From NCBI GenBank assembly GCA_014529385.2, contig CM043956.1:85613721-85677720 (forward strand): a stretch of DNA of 64,000 bases. Direction: 5' to 3'. Below are positions 8,415 to 19,500 of the stretch, piece by piece (the stretch's first letter is position 1; every line of letters starts with the position of its first letter). Origin of the DNA: Adiantum capillus-veneris. Taxonomy: Eukaryota; Streptophyta; Polypodiopsida; Polypodiales; Pteridaceae. The translations under genes were made by a program, and so were the position numbers. The notes under the pieces were generated by a model. That model was not told the origin of the DNA and did no database searches. It worked only from the letters and a program-made list of their open reading frames with translations.

Positions 8415-11400
8415 ATGAGTAGCGACGAGGATGTGGGACCGTCCAACCGAAACACCTATCTCTCAACGAGGGTCTTATGTCCTTGTAATCAATGCAAGCA
8501 TGCTGTGCGACGGACAAGACGTGTTTCTTTGCAGCACGTTCGCGAATTTGGCGAGTTCGATCCATCTATTATAGATCGAGTTGTTGCCAATTATAACTCG
8601 TCGGACTCTGACGCTGGCCAACAAGCAGCAATCTTGCAACCCAATAGACGTATTCGCAGGCGCTTTGGTCAAGCAGCATATGTGAGGGCACAAGATGTAC
8701 CCTCTGACATCTCGGGGGATGATCATGCAGAGCACATTCCCAACGAGGCAATGTTTGAGCCCGAGATTGATGAAATGATCGAGACGATCATGGATTCAGA
8801 AAGGCTTATCTATGATGATATGAAAAGTGAAGCCGATACGTCATTGTATAATGGAGCACGTATGTCTAGATTGAAAGCACTCCTGGTTCTTCTCAACATG
8901 CAGGCAAAGTTTGGATGGAGTGACACTAGCGTCACAGCGCTTTTCAGGTGATCTATTACAATTAGTTTACTTTAATAGAACTCTAAATGTATAATGATCT
9001 GATAGATTTTTACACGACTGTATCATATTTTTATGTTGTGTAGATTGCTGAAAGAGCACATTCTACCAGCTGACAATGTGATGCCAGATTCTCGAGATGA
9101 AGCAAGAAAGATTTTGCGAAACTTGGGGATGGATTACAATTCTATCCACGCTTGTCCTAATGACTGCATTCTTTTCAGAGGGGAATACACAGACATGGAG
9201 AAGTGTCCGAAATGTGATTCCGAAAGATATCGAGTAGATCTCCACGGGACAAAAATTCCACAAAAGGTTTTGCGACATTTTCCTTTGCTTCCTCGCATCA
9301 AGCATTTCTTCGAATGTAAGTCCATGGCCGCCCTAGCATCATGGCATGAGGAGAATAAATCTTCGGATGGTGTGCTACGAATTCCTGCAGATTGCGTAGC
9401 CTAGAAACATATAGATGGAACATGGTCGGATTTTGCCAGGGAAGCTCGAAATTTGCGCTTAGGCCTGGCTATGGATGGCGTAAATCCATTTGGTCAAAGA
9501 TCAACATCTTACAGTGTATGGCCCGTTGTCATCGTCAACTACAACATTCCCCCGTGGTTGACTACGAAGAAGGGGCACCTATGGCTAAGCTTGATTGTGC
9601 CAGGGCGATATAAAGTGGGGAATATGGATGTGTATCTTCGTCCACTATTGGAAGAGCTACAACAATTGTGGATTGGCATAGAGGTGGTGGATATGAGCCG
9701 ACACACAGGACGACGGAATGCTTTGATCAGAGGTATTCTAATGTGGACCATGCATGACTATCCCGGGCTAACAGAATGCTCAGGTGATCTATTGACACTC
9801 CTCACTCAGACACTGTAAATCTTGTTTTTCCCCATAGTTGATCTATTATCATGTGTATACATGCAGGGCTTCAAACAAGCGGATACAGAGCATGTGTCAC
9901 ATGTGGACCTAGACTGAATGCACGTAGGGCACCCTCACTGAAGAAGCAAATCTACGAAGGTCATCAAGCGTATCTTCCGGAGAATCATGTGTTACGCGAC
10001 GGCTTTTTGGGAAGAGAGCCACCAAGGATGTCTGCACAAGCATGGTTAGAGCAGAAGGAGATGTGCGATGACGGATTGCCTCCAGGGATGAAGAGACTAT
10101 CTCTATGGTACGAGTTACCATACTGGCCCCGACTCGTGATCAATCACTTGCTCGATCCAATGCACATATTCAAGAATGTGGGTAATCTACTATGGGACCA
10201 TTTGACCGGCAAGAAAGATACTTTGGGAGCCAGAGTTGACCTTAGAAATGTGGATCGTATGGAGCAATATTGGCCACAAACAGCGTCTGATGGATCGATA
10301 AAACTTCCTAAAGCACCATGGATTTTCACAGGAGCCCAAGAACGCAAAGTAAAAGAGGCCATTCGATCTTTGCGGACCCCCACTGGCGTAATGCACTCGC
10401 TCCGAACGTGTTTTACTAAAGAAGGAAATCTTACCGGTTTGAAGTCACACGATTGGCATAAAATGTGTCAGGTACGTTCATAGTGGACTTTAATATCATT
10501 GCATAAAATGTGGACTTTAATATCATTGCTGCACATACTTTACAGTTTATTTTACCGGTTGCCATTGAGGGATGTTTGTCTCTCGACATCCGTAACACAA
10601 TCTACAAACTTGCAAAGCTGGTGCAATGGATCTCACAAAAGGAGATCGACGTAGACTCCATACCATTCGCCAAACTAAATGCTGCGGAGCTTGTGTCCAT
10701 GTTTGAGAAACATTTTCCTACTACAATACTAACCATTCAGGTGCATCTTCTTGTTCACATAGTTGATGAGGTGGAAATAGCTGGCACAGTTCATTCCAGA
10801 TGGATGTTCTTCTTAGAGCGTTTCATGAAAACGCTTAAGGGATATGTGCGTCAAAAGGCACGTCCGGAGGGTAGCATGGCAGAAGGTTGGTTGGTATCAG
10901 AGTCCCTAGTGTACATTGGAGAGTGGCTAGACGGATTTGATAAATCCCGGGACACGCTATGGCGAACCATAGATGATGAGCGCATATCTGGGATTGTCAT
11001 GTGCAATCTCGGTGTTGAGAAGAAGATGACGGAAGATCTAGAGGCTAAAATCAACCGATTTTGCATGCTTCACAATCCAGTGATGCAAAAGTGGATTTCA
11101 CAATATGAGGATGCAAAGCAAGAGCGACAAAGGGCACGAATCGAGTGGAGACGGGGAAGACGACCACCGATGCACTATCCAGCGGTTCTGGAGAGCCTAC
11201 CAACCTTCATGAGCTTAAGATGGTTGCACAACCAATTGAAAAGCGCACAACAATGCGGTGACGAAGTGACTGAAGAAGAGTGGGAGTACTCTCGGGGTTG
11301 CGCGACCAAGGTAAGTTTGCAATGTACGACTAGCAAGTGACTTTATTTATAAACGTTTGAACGGCCACTCATAATCTTTGTTCGTTGTAGTATAAGTCAT

Positions 11401-12143
11401 ACACAGCAGCATGGTGTAAAGGTCGACATTTTAGGGTGGAACGAATCGACAAAAAGCGTTTTACTCAAGATTGTGGAATCATGGCAAAATTTGAACAGTC
11501 TAGTCGACGACGTTCCTCTGATGCAGATCCCGTGGTGGCGGAACTCACTTACTTCGGCACGCTGCAAGAGATTTTGAGGATCGATTACAGAGGATTTTTT
11601 GTCGACTTGTTCGACGTGCAATGGTTCAAGATAATCATGGAGGGTCGAAACGCTACTGTGCGTAGAGGAGAGTCTGGTTTTCTTGAGGTGGATTCTACTA
11701 AGAAATGGACTGACCTAAGAGACACTTTCGTACTACCCGAGCATTGTGAACAAGTAAGTATATAAATAGTTAACATCCCCCTTTTACAAGTTATGTGCTT
11801 GAAAGATCTCATGTAAGTTATGTGGCTCTGGCAGGTAGTATTTCATCCTACAAAGTCTACATCAAACTGGTGGTACGTCATAGAGGTAACCCCTCGTAGT
11901 GCAAGGACGTATGAAGGATACCATGTACCAATCACAACGACATCAATGGAGGAGATCAGAGAAGATGCTCAATCAGAAGCCGCTGCGGTGGTGCCAGACG
12001 AGCATCAAGATGCTACTACTCTATATGGGGTGCATGCAGAGGAGCTACAAAATGAAACAGAGGATATGTGTTTAAACGGAGAGCTCTATATAGATATAGG
12101 AAGTTATGCTGAGTTATGCGAGGATGAGAGAGAGATCTCTTAA
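8415..12143 (+). pseudogene. TNP2-type CACTA transposase gene (six exons, one nonsense codon)
   Basis: Inferred exons are 8415-8947, 9044-9783, 9867-10471, 10546-11310, 11391-11753 and 11835-12143. All introns are GT-AG and every junction keeps phase, giving 1,105 codons including both stops. Domains in order: an N-terminal transposase-associated Cys motif (CPCNQC, about residue 22); the TNP2/transposase_21 core, with RLGLAMDGVNPFG and, after intron 2, GYRACVTCGP and LLDPMHIFKNVGN (about 518-530); a DUF4218-like region with VHLLVHIVDE, RWMFFLERFMKTLKGYV and RPEGSMAEG (about 690-740); and a DUF4216-like region with TYFGTLQEI and VVFHP...WWYVIEV (about 930-1020). The enzyme would cut and rejoin element ends. 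One in-frame TAG at 9402-9404 (codon 298) follows DCVA and precedes KHIDGTW, where family members usually have Trp, so TGG to TAG is likely. Apart from that codon the frame is open. Confidence 0.93.
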
Positions 12144-12415
12144 AGCCACAAATATTGTATTTGAACAATTTTGCTCCGTGCTGTAAAAGCTCTGGCTCTC
12201 TAAGTAGCTTCCATGGTGTATAACGCTCTTTTCTACTCGCGCTCACATCTTTTGATTGAAAATTCTGAGTTTTCGACTTGCCTCTTTTATCACTCGATTC
12301 ATTGCGTCATTGTATTTATATGCGTCATTACGTCATTGTATTTAATGGTCTTTGCGTCATTGTCTACTCTATTCATTCAATATTAAGTTTAAATATTCGT
12401 GTGTTTAATGCAGGT
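12144..12415 (+). other. Intergenic region between the two CACTA genes
   Basis: AT-rich, with repeated gcgtcattgtattta-like words at 12302-12362. It probably holds the 3' end of the transposase transcript and the promoter or leader of the second gene. The sequence before the second start codon resembles a 3' splice site (aatgcag, 12407-12413), so a leader intron is possible. Confidence 0.5.
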
Positions 12416-13754
12416 ATGGATGATGAGGAGTTTCTTTCTTCTTTGTCACCGCAGCAGAGACAGTGGTACGTGGAGCGTCATCGCTCTGGCGCATCATCGC
12501 GCGTTCCTACACCATCCGCATCTCCCTCTCTTTCGGAGCATTCGGCGCGCTCTGAAGCTTCGGCGTCGACGAGACGAGCGTCACACTCGTCTAGAAACCG
12601 GCGCTCTAGTGGTGGCGGTGGCGGTTGTTGTGGGGATTCCGCCACCGATGCCTCCACACCGCCTCGTGTTCGACGAGGCTCTTTACCCTCCCCTTCTTTG
12701 CCCGCCCCCACACCAGCCACAGCATCGCCATCTACGCCAGGTTTTGCACGGCTGACTGTTCCTAGAAGCTACACACCTCTACCTACTCCGCCGGGAGCCA
12801 CCCCACTCGACACTCCTCGCTTCGGCGCCCAGACGCCGGTGGAGACACCTGACGTCCGTACCCCCATCGACACGCCGCTAGAGACCCCTCCCGGGACACC
12901 CAGGTTCACGCGTCACCGGCCAGAGGGCTTGCCTTACTCCGTTGACATCAGCGGCGGCATCATCATGGATGATGACGGCAAGAAGGTGATCTCGCGCATG
13001 CGTGGTCTTTGCTCTCAGCTGTTTAGACACTATATACTAAACAAATGGAGTGAAGTACCAAGTGATTTAAAAAACAGAGTCATCAGCATACTTCATGATG
13101 AGTTTCCCGTTCCGACACGGGATCAACGCTTCAATGAAGACCTGATGAAGATTCGAATGCGCAAATACTGCAAACACAAGCGTTCCGAAGTGCAAAAAGC
13201 AATCAAGAATGGGTGGAATAGGCCAGATTGGCTGGCCAAAGAAGATTGGAAGAATGCGAAGAAAGCAGCGCGCGAGAATCCCGACAAGTGGAAGCAACAA
13301 AAGGATGCAGCCAGAGCGCGAGTAGAGGCAGGGAGCTCGCACCACTTGGGGAGCGGTGGATGGGCATCATTTGAGGCCGATTTTGTAAGTCTTTTCACAT
13401 TGCTCTTTATGCATGTTCGATAGTTTAGGGTTTATGAGTTTTTTAGTTCTAACATAATGAAATCTTTGTATGTTTTGACAGCGGTCGATGACAGGACGTG
13501 ATCCCACACCGTACGAGCGCGAGTACGCAGGCAAGAAGGGCTTAAACGCCCTGATGGACATTCTCAGTTCTCGCGGCGGCATGGTTAGTATTAGGGTTTA
13601 CTCTTTTTTATTTTTTGTATTGTTTTATAAATGTCGTTATATGTTTATATTTACTGAAAACTGTCTTATTGTCTTTTTTTGGAGAATCCGACAGATACGC
13701 CGCTTGGACGCGATGAGACGTCTGATTAGACGACGTCAGTTTAGCCGTAGCTAG
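12416..13754 (+). CDS. CACTA accessory protein, Ptta/En/Spm (transposase_24-like) family
   Basis: Inferred exons are 12416-13384, 13482-13583 and 13695-13754, all phase 0 with GT-AG introns, giving 376 residues with no stop. The start ATG follows a 3' splice-site-like aatgcaggt and opens MDDEEFLSSLSPQQRQW. Residues about 20-180 are Ser/Pro/Thr-rich, with repeated TP pairs (TPVETP, TPIDTPLETPPGTP) and a Gly-rich patch encoded by GC-rich DNA. Residues about 190-320 hold the conserved basic part, with RMRGLCSQLFRHYI, LHDEFPVPT and RPDWLAKEDWK. The C-terminal exons contain MTGRDPTPYEREY and a basic tail. This family plays the TNPA-like role of binding subterminal motifs; the arrays at both ends of this element would be its targets by inference. 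It follows the transposase gene on the same strand. Confidence 0.85.
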
Positions 13755-14047
13755 ATAGCATTAGTTTAGGGTTTCTCGTAGCTTATGTATCATGAGACGG
13801 ATTTTATACGTCTTTTTGAACCATGTATATTATTACATTTGTCACCGCAATTCCTTTTGCCAATCAATTCTTTATGCCTATGATGTTGTACAATTGTCAT
13901 TATTACATTTGCCAATCAATTCAGTTTGCCTATGATGTGTACAATTGTCAATTTTGCAAACAATGCGTCTTGTGGGTGACTATTTTGGGTCTATTATCTA
14001 CTTTTGCACTTTTTTTAAAAACTGAATCAAGTACAATATGGTTGATG
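13755..14047. other. 3' flank of second CACTA gene with ~65-bp duplication
   Basis: Positions about 13832-13962 contain two imperfect copies of a segment with tattacatttg, ccaatcaattc, tgcctatgatg and tacaattgtca. No coding signal. Confidence 0.6.
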
Positions 14048-14076
14048 GGTGGCAGGGCATTCAATGCCCTGCCACC
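14048..14076. repeat. 29-bp palindrome at inner edge of right subterminal array
   Basis: Arms ggtggcagggcatt and aatgccctgccacc are perfect reverse complements around a single C at 14062. It mirrors the 6854-6882 palindrome in size and placement but not in sequence. Confidence 0.9.
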
Positions 14077-14089
14077 AAAAAAATATTCT

Positions 14090-14310
14090 CTCAGGCGTCG
14101 CTATAAGCGTCGCTATTTATGGCTCTGTAGCGTCGCTATATGCGTCGCTATACTCTTCTGTGAGAGCGTCGCTATAAGCGTCGCTATAGGCATCGCTATA
14201 TAGCGACGCATATAGCGACGCCTATAGCGACGCTCTCGTAGCGACGCTGTTAGCGACGGTTTTAACGACGCCGGGGGTTATAAAAACCCAGTGTATTTCC
14301 GTCGCTAACA
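14090..14310. repeat. Right subterminal GCGTCGCT array
   Basis: About ten or more copies of GCGTCGCT or its complement. The first half is mostly in one orientation and the second half in the other, meeting near 14195-14205 (gctatatagc), so the whole array could fold into a long hairpin. The inward part uses the spacer ata, as on the left side. Confidence 0.88.
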
Positions 14311-14327
14311 GCGTCACAAGAGCACAC

Positions 14328-14341
14328 AACCTCTTGTAGTG
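14328..14341 (-). repeat. CACTA right terminal inverted repeat
   Basis: AACCTCTTGTAGTG, the exact inverse of 6678-6691, followed by the AAA target duplication at 14342-14344. Confidence 0.97.
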
Positions 14342-14639
14342 AAACAAGACAATAGATATTATGATAGACTTGAATGCAATTTACAGGTGTCAATGGACTA
14401 TAAGTTGTTATTCATGTACATCTTGCAAGCTTTTTAACTTAAAAACTATTGTCCAAACTTAATCATTTATTCTTGTTTATGAATAGTATAGGGTGTGAGT
14501 TCTTTTTAAGTCCTTTTTAAACTTGTAATCAAGAAAGTTAATCACTCCTTTAAGATACAAGTGCACTTATATAGGTTATAGATAAGGTTATTATATATCA
14601 CTTTTTTTTTCAAAATTAACTTTGAATAGTTATTTATAC

Positions 14640-14843
14640 AAATAAAATTCTAATCAGAAGGCCACCACCCCATTTGATCTAAGTGCCTTATTCCCAGTTT
14701 TTGCTCATAAAGCATTTTGTGTTCTTTATACCCATCATTTTGTGAGGTATTTTACAATTTTGCATGTATAGGTCTTTGAATGAGTCAATTGGTACCAAAA
14801 AAAAATTCTCCAAAAAAAACTATGTATAATCCATTCTAGAAAT
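14640..14843 (+). repeat. Inner terminal repeat of left long-TIR copy (truncated)
   Basis: Reverse complement of 55000-55215, and similar to 60168-60400 in the same orientation. Matching stops at about 14843, so only about half of the terminal repeat is kept. Confidence 0.65.
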
Positions 14844-14849
14844 GTTAGG

Positions 14850-16380
14850 TTTCATGGTCGTGTGGCCGACCGCCCATGACTAACTGCCGCTAACCCTAAG
14901 TGTACAGCTATACACTTGTGTGAGCCACTAACACTAAGTACAATGTGTATTGTGCCTTAGTGCATAAGATAAGAGAAGAAAGGAAGGGGGCATACAGAAC
15001 GTTGGCTCTCCCCCCTTCAACCTGTGTGTAGCTATGGTGGTGTGTGTGTGAGTGTGTGCGTGCGTATTCTTCTTCCGTTGTGCTCCCAGCTCCTCCCCAT
15101 CAAGGAAGGCCATCATGGACCTGCATGGAATTGCTGGTTTGTAGGCTTGAAGGGTGCGTGCAGAGCAAGAGAGCAAAACTAGTTTCTGTTGTGTTTCGAA
15201 CCAGGGCTTGTTGCATGCGCGATCTCCTTCATTTGACTTTGCGTAGTGGCCGCCATAGCTATTGAAGCTATTTTCCTTTTTTTTTAATGTTCCTCTCAAG
15301 TGGGCGCCCAATTGCCATCCCTAAGGCCATACAAAGGGTGCATTCCCACCAAGACTTTAAGTTGCAAGCTTATACCAGGATGCGGTGTAGAATTCGAGCT
15401 ACGAGCTTATACCATGATGCGTTGCGGCATTCAAGATGCCATGCTTATGCCATGATGCGTTGCAGAATTTGAGATGCGAGCTTATGCCATGCACCACGGA
15501 ATTTTTTTTTTGTGACCTCGATAATGGGCCATGATTTGTCACACAAAGTAAGGGCGTAGTACTCCACCACGTTGCATTCGACGGCCATGAAAGCATGGCG
15601 CATCAAGGAAGGCTCTATGGTCATGTTTTCGACTTGCCCGGAGTCGATAGTGGAAGTTATATGGTCATGTTTTCGAGTTTCCCAGGAATTGATGGTGGTG
15701 AAGAAAGTGCGTGACCTCGGACAGGCACACGAACGGATTATCAAAGGTTTGCAATTTCGTGGTCTTGCAATTTTCATAGATTTATGTATACAATTTGAAT
15801 TGTAGGAGTATGTTCTTATGTTAACCTCGGCCACGGTGCCCTGAGCGATTACCTACGGGTCCAGTATGATCAAGTTCAACCTATTACGCCCAATTTTGGT
15901 ATTCATTACCTTGATTTGGACTAAGGAGTATGGCTCTGATAGAGATTACCTCTACATGGGTTTCTACGAGGCACGGTTGTCTAGTAGTAGCGGTAACTTA
16001 GGCATTGCATGTGCCTTCTAAGGCAACAATGATTGGCACGTCCGATCATTAATTCAATTCTAAGATGCATGCAATCTGAAATGGTGAATTTGAATCCACT
16101 AGCGGCCATGTCTATTGAACCAACCATCATTATCTGGAAAATCATTTCTTGGTTTTCTTCTTGCTGGCAAGTCATCCTATTCTTACGACAGCAAGGTTCG
16201 TCAACAAATGTACTTAATGAGGTACGTATTTGTTTACTAAGCATGTGCTTGATAACTATGGTATGCAATGGGAATCTATGATTGCTCTTGGCTATCATTC
16301 ATAGACTCAAGTATGTACAAGATGCATATACATTGCACATATAATTCAGTTTTTCTAGCAGATCTACAAGTAGACAAGGT
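14850..16380. other. Spacer with two small tandem repeats; unassigned minus-strand ORF
   Basis: At 15364-15495 a unit of about 38 bp containing gcttatnccatgatgcg is repeated about 3.4 times. At 15617-15704 a 44-bp unit starting atggtcatgttttcga occurs twice. A 130-codon open frame on the minus strand (15834-15445) spans the second repeat and includes MRHAFMAVECNVVEYYALTL. I do not recognise it, and the repeats inside argue for caution. No other gene is visible. Confidence 0.45.
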
Positions 16381-16384
16381 CTAT

Positions 16385-18140
16385 TTTTTGTGAATGATCG
16401 ACATGGTCGACTTTCTTTTGCTGTTGAGGGAAGCAAGGCTTCCAATTCGGCATATTGCATTGCAATTTTCCCATCTGGCATATGCTATGAGAATAAAAAC
16501 TTGGAGGAATTTGTCACTTTGTCTGCATGTTATTTCATTACATGCAAAGAGGATGTATATGATATACGCGACAACTCTCTCTCGTGCAGTAGCTATGGCT
16601 ATGAGCCATCTTCCAGTGAGTTTGTCCTTCAAAATTTCAAGACAACTTTGCATCATACAATATGTTCCAAAAGAAATGTGAAAACATGGAAAAACAACCA
16701 AAACGTAAAATTGTCTAACCTTTCATCCTATTGTAAAGCACGGATTCTAACATGTACATCGATACAGCCCATTGACTTCAAACCAAGGGAATTGGTATAC
16801 ACGATTGCAGAGCTGGTAAAATACGGATATCTGCTCCCATTTTCTGTGTGGCAACATCAAGTTAGGATGTCTCCCTAGCAGTATAGGCTACCGTGCAAGG
16901 AACTTTTGTTTTGGCTCTCACTTTTGCGGCCATTCCTCTCGGCAAGGGTTTACAATTCTTCATGCATGGCATGCTATCTCGGTGGATTTAATTCTACCAA
17001 CTCAAAAATTACGCTTCCGCTCTCACGCTCGCAACTCTATCAAGGGAGCGATAAGTGATGGATTGTTAACGTGATTCTTGGTTGCTTTCAACACACAACA
17101 ACACTAAAAAGAACCTAAAACTTGGAGTTGATTCACAGGCAAAGTGCCCTATTCAAGTTATTCTCGTACAGTCACAAACCCATACAAGGTAGTGGGGTGA
17201 AGATTTGACTTGTGTTTTCTATTGCCTCTCTTTATGAGAGCGTCATACAAATAGATTTTTGCATGCTTATAGTAAGCTGCAACCTAGTCATAAGATGCAC
17301 ACGAACACATGGATTGGGTACGCACTACAGTAGGTTAAGAAACCTTCCTCAAACCAACATGCTATTTATTTTTCTTCTTATTTATCTCGAAGAATAATGA
17401 AAGCTTTCTAAGAAGCTTTTGATAGATGTTTTGCTCGTGAGTCCGCCTGAGCCAAGATGCTCTAACTCTCAGCTAGCAAGTGGACAAGATGCCATCCAAA
17501 TTAGTCTTTGTCGGTTCGTCGATTGAACACTCATTGACATAAGGGCTATGAGCCACACAGGCTGGCTAACAACCATTGTCAGGTATAGGGTAAGACCCAA
17601 CTGTTGGCATTCCTTGGGTGATTGTTCTCCAGCTTGAACAGATCTACCTAGTGGACTCCCCATCGATATTCATGGCCAAGCAAGAGTCTTCCCATTACAT
17701 ATGTTTTTTGAGTATTTTGTCAACAGTACATGTTTTCGTGGAACAATTGAGTTGAATTCTTTATGAACTTACACTCGCATAGACTGATCTATACCACGAC
17801 GTATAGATGCAACAAGCATTTCCAACATCATGGCTATCCCTAAGAGCTAGGGGTTCCGCCCTGCGTGGATCTTTCGTTTTCTCTATAGCACTAGGCATGC
17901 ATATAAGAAAACAGTTTTGTGGTATGACCACGTATGTGATTCCAAAATCACACAATACATGTTGGTGGTCATTTTTGGACACCTTCACATTTTGTTTTTC
18001 AAGAAACACTATCTGCCACGGGATAGTCAAAAAGTACTTTCCAACCTTTCACCAAGGGGGTTGGTTTTCCAAGATATACCCAGGGGTTAGGATTGCCATG
18101 GCAACACCCAGGGTTACAATCTCTAATTTTAGTGATTAGC
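16385..18140 (+). repeat. Dispersed repeat family B, left copy
   Basis: Matches, in order and in the same orientation, two blocks on the right: 48360-49330 and 51900-52990. Landmarks are gaggatgtatatgata followed by gtagctatggctatgagcca (16550-16608), atggccaagcaagagtctt (17671-17689), and caaggggg..ggttttcc..ggcaacacccagggttac (18053-18117). Divergence is considerable and no open frame is shared, so it is probably a non-coding part of an old retroelement. An apparent 162-codon frame at 16390-16878 is not conserved in the other copy. Confidence 0.6.
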
Positions 18141-18240
18141 AGGTCAAAGAAATTTGTATATGGTACGCTTTACAGGTTGAGGGATGTACTTGAATTTTGG
18201 GTAAGTATCAGGTATTTTCTACCTCATTGTAAGGATACGG

Positions 18241-18356
18241 GATATGGTGATGCATGTCTTCAAGTCCATCGGCCTTAAAGAAAGTATTAGATTAAAATAT
18301 TCTAAGTTACTCACACTAAAACTAAGTAGTGCAACCACTCTAGGTGTAGAAAATTT
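18241..18356 (+). repeat. Family A repeat unit
   Basis: One unit with atggtgatgcatgtcttcaa, the cactaaaactaagtagtgca core and ctctaggtgtagaaaa, followed directly by a family E segment. Confidence 0.65.
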
Positions 18357-18361
18357 AGCTA

Positions 18362-18371
18362 CTTTTATTCC

Positions 18372-18454
<83 letters not shown>

Positions 18455-18600
18455 AATCATCCCCGGAGTCACAACAATTGTCAATTGATTGTTGACCTTT
18501 CATATAAATCACTCTTCGAGATTTTGCTTCTAAGGTTTAAAATCCCTCACTAAATCCCAACTTCAACTCATTTTTTGAATTGGAGGGTGCTAAGCTAAGC
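18362..18600 (+). repeat. Family E repeat with (CT)n(CA)n microsatellite
   Basis: tttattccaattctctc leads into (CT)n at 18368-18406 and (CA)n at about 18407-18449. It continues with gaatcatccccggagtcac, tttcatataaatcactctt and aaggtttaaaatccc. The same order appears at 39247-39460, and partly at 20045-20200 and 37470-37565. Confidence 0.75.
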
Positions 18601-18830
18601 ATTGGGATTGTCAGCGTCCATGTTGTTGATTTTACTCTTTGTCATTAGCTGCATATTTCTGGCATAAAGCCCATTGTTTCATGCTTGAAGAAGCAGTTGT
18701 GTTGCATCAACTCGTAATCAAGGGGACAGTTTTTGGCTAGTGACATCAACCTTCTGTAGGTGAGAGCATATAAGTAGGTTGCAAATTTTTGTATTGCTAC
18801 AAGAGGCCTTATCTAGAAAAAATAGGGTAA

Positions 18831-19325
18831 AGCAATAGGAAGCATTAACATATGTATAGTTTTGGGCAGAGAGACAAATCACATAGAAAACTCATGTCAT
18901 TGTTCAGGACTTAGCAAAAAACGTTTCCACCATGACATAGACTTGCTTTTGGAACGTAGACAAACCTAGGTTTAGTAGAATCCCACCTACAAATTTTTAA
19001 ATTTACCTAATTATAGATTTGAAGGTGAAAATTACAAAATCTAGAGTAAAAACTTTCAAAGTATATAGTCAATTTTACCATTAAAATTTTCCATGAGTAG
19101 GTTCTCCAAGTGTTTAGAAAATTTTTGTTAGAGTACCAATGGAAAAAAAGAGATATTGAGTTCAAGCCATTTGGAGAGCAAGCTTTTGTCTTCATAGACG
19201 GTAGACCTTGCCTTACCTTGGGATAATAGTGCATTAAGATTCTCTTTGTATGGCATTCAGTTGACATTGAACATAAAGCATGATGATCATACAAGGCTAG
19301 TACTATGTAGCAATGGGTGCAATCT
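18831..19325 (+). repeat. Dispersed repeat family D, left copy
   Basis: Direct copy of 61297-61803 with high similarity. Landmarks are gtttccaccatgacatagac, ccatgagtaggttctccaag and ccttgccttaccttgggata. Read on the minus strand, 19294-19007 is an open frame of 95 codons (MYDHHALCSMSTECHTKRI...). The other copy preserves a related but broken frame, so coding is doubtful. Confidence 0.7.
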
Positions 19326-19500
19326 AGGATTTGGGATGATGGGATCAGCTTTAAATTGGTTTAATTAGTAGCTTGATTAGGAGATTCAATATCTTAGATA
19401 TTGCAACCGATCAAATTCTTTGTTTATATTAAAATATTCTTCACTCACATTAAAACTAATTAGTGCAATCACTCCATGTTTCAAATTGTTCACATTAACA

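Larger units (their letters stand above)
6678..14341 (+). mobile_element. Complete CACTA (En/Spm) DNA transposon, 7,664 bp
   Basis: The element has perfect 14-bp terminal inverted repeats (CACTACAAGAGGTT), a 3-bp AAA target duplication, and subterminal arrays of GCGACGCT-type motifs at both ends. It carries two genes on the plus strand: a six-exon TNP2-type transposase and a three-exon Ptta/En/Spm-type protein. It also holds a broken HMA-domain fragment upstream of the transposase. It inserted into the left copy of the long-TIR element, as the uninterrupted right copy shows. One nonsense codon in the transposase probably makes it non-autonomous. Perfect TIRs and TSD suggest insertion is fairly recent relative to the surrounding repeats. 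Confidence 0.95.
1680..14843 (-). mobile_element. Long-TIR element, left copy (interrupted)
   Basis: Read on the minus strand, this segment matches 54.8-60.8 kb of the plus strand in the same order: terminal repeat, about 145-bp subrepeats, promoter-like segment, coding remnants, terminal repeat. It is interrupted by unrelated DNA at about 2.9-5.07 kb, which includes Ty1/copia sequence, and by the CACTA transposon at 6678-14341. The inner end stops matching at about 14843, so this copy lacks part of its inner terminal repeat. The coding remnants at 5075-5930 are described separately. I think it is the same family as the right copy, possibly a Penelope-like retroelement, but the class is uncertain. 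Confidence 0.55.

Noticed and set aside
15445-15834. 130-codon minus-strand frame as a host gene
   Set aside because: It spans two internal repeat duplications and lacks a recognisable domain, so I list it only as unassigned.
16390-16878. 162-codon plus-strand frame as a real gene
   Set aside because: The homologous sequence at 48.4-48.9 kb does not preserve the frame, so it is probably chance within a repeat.
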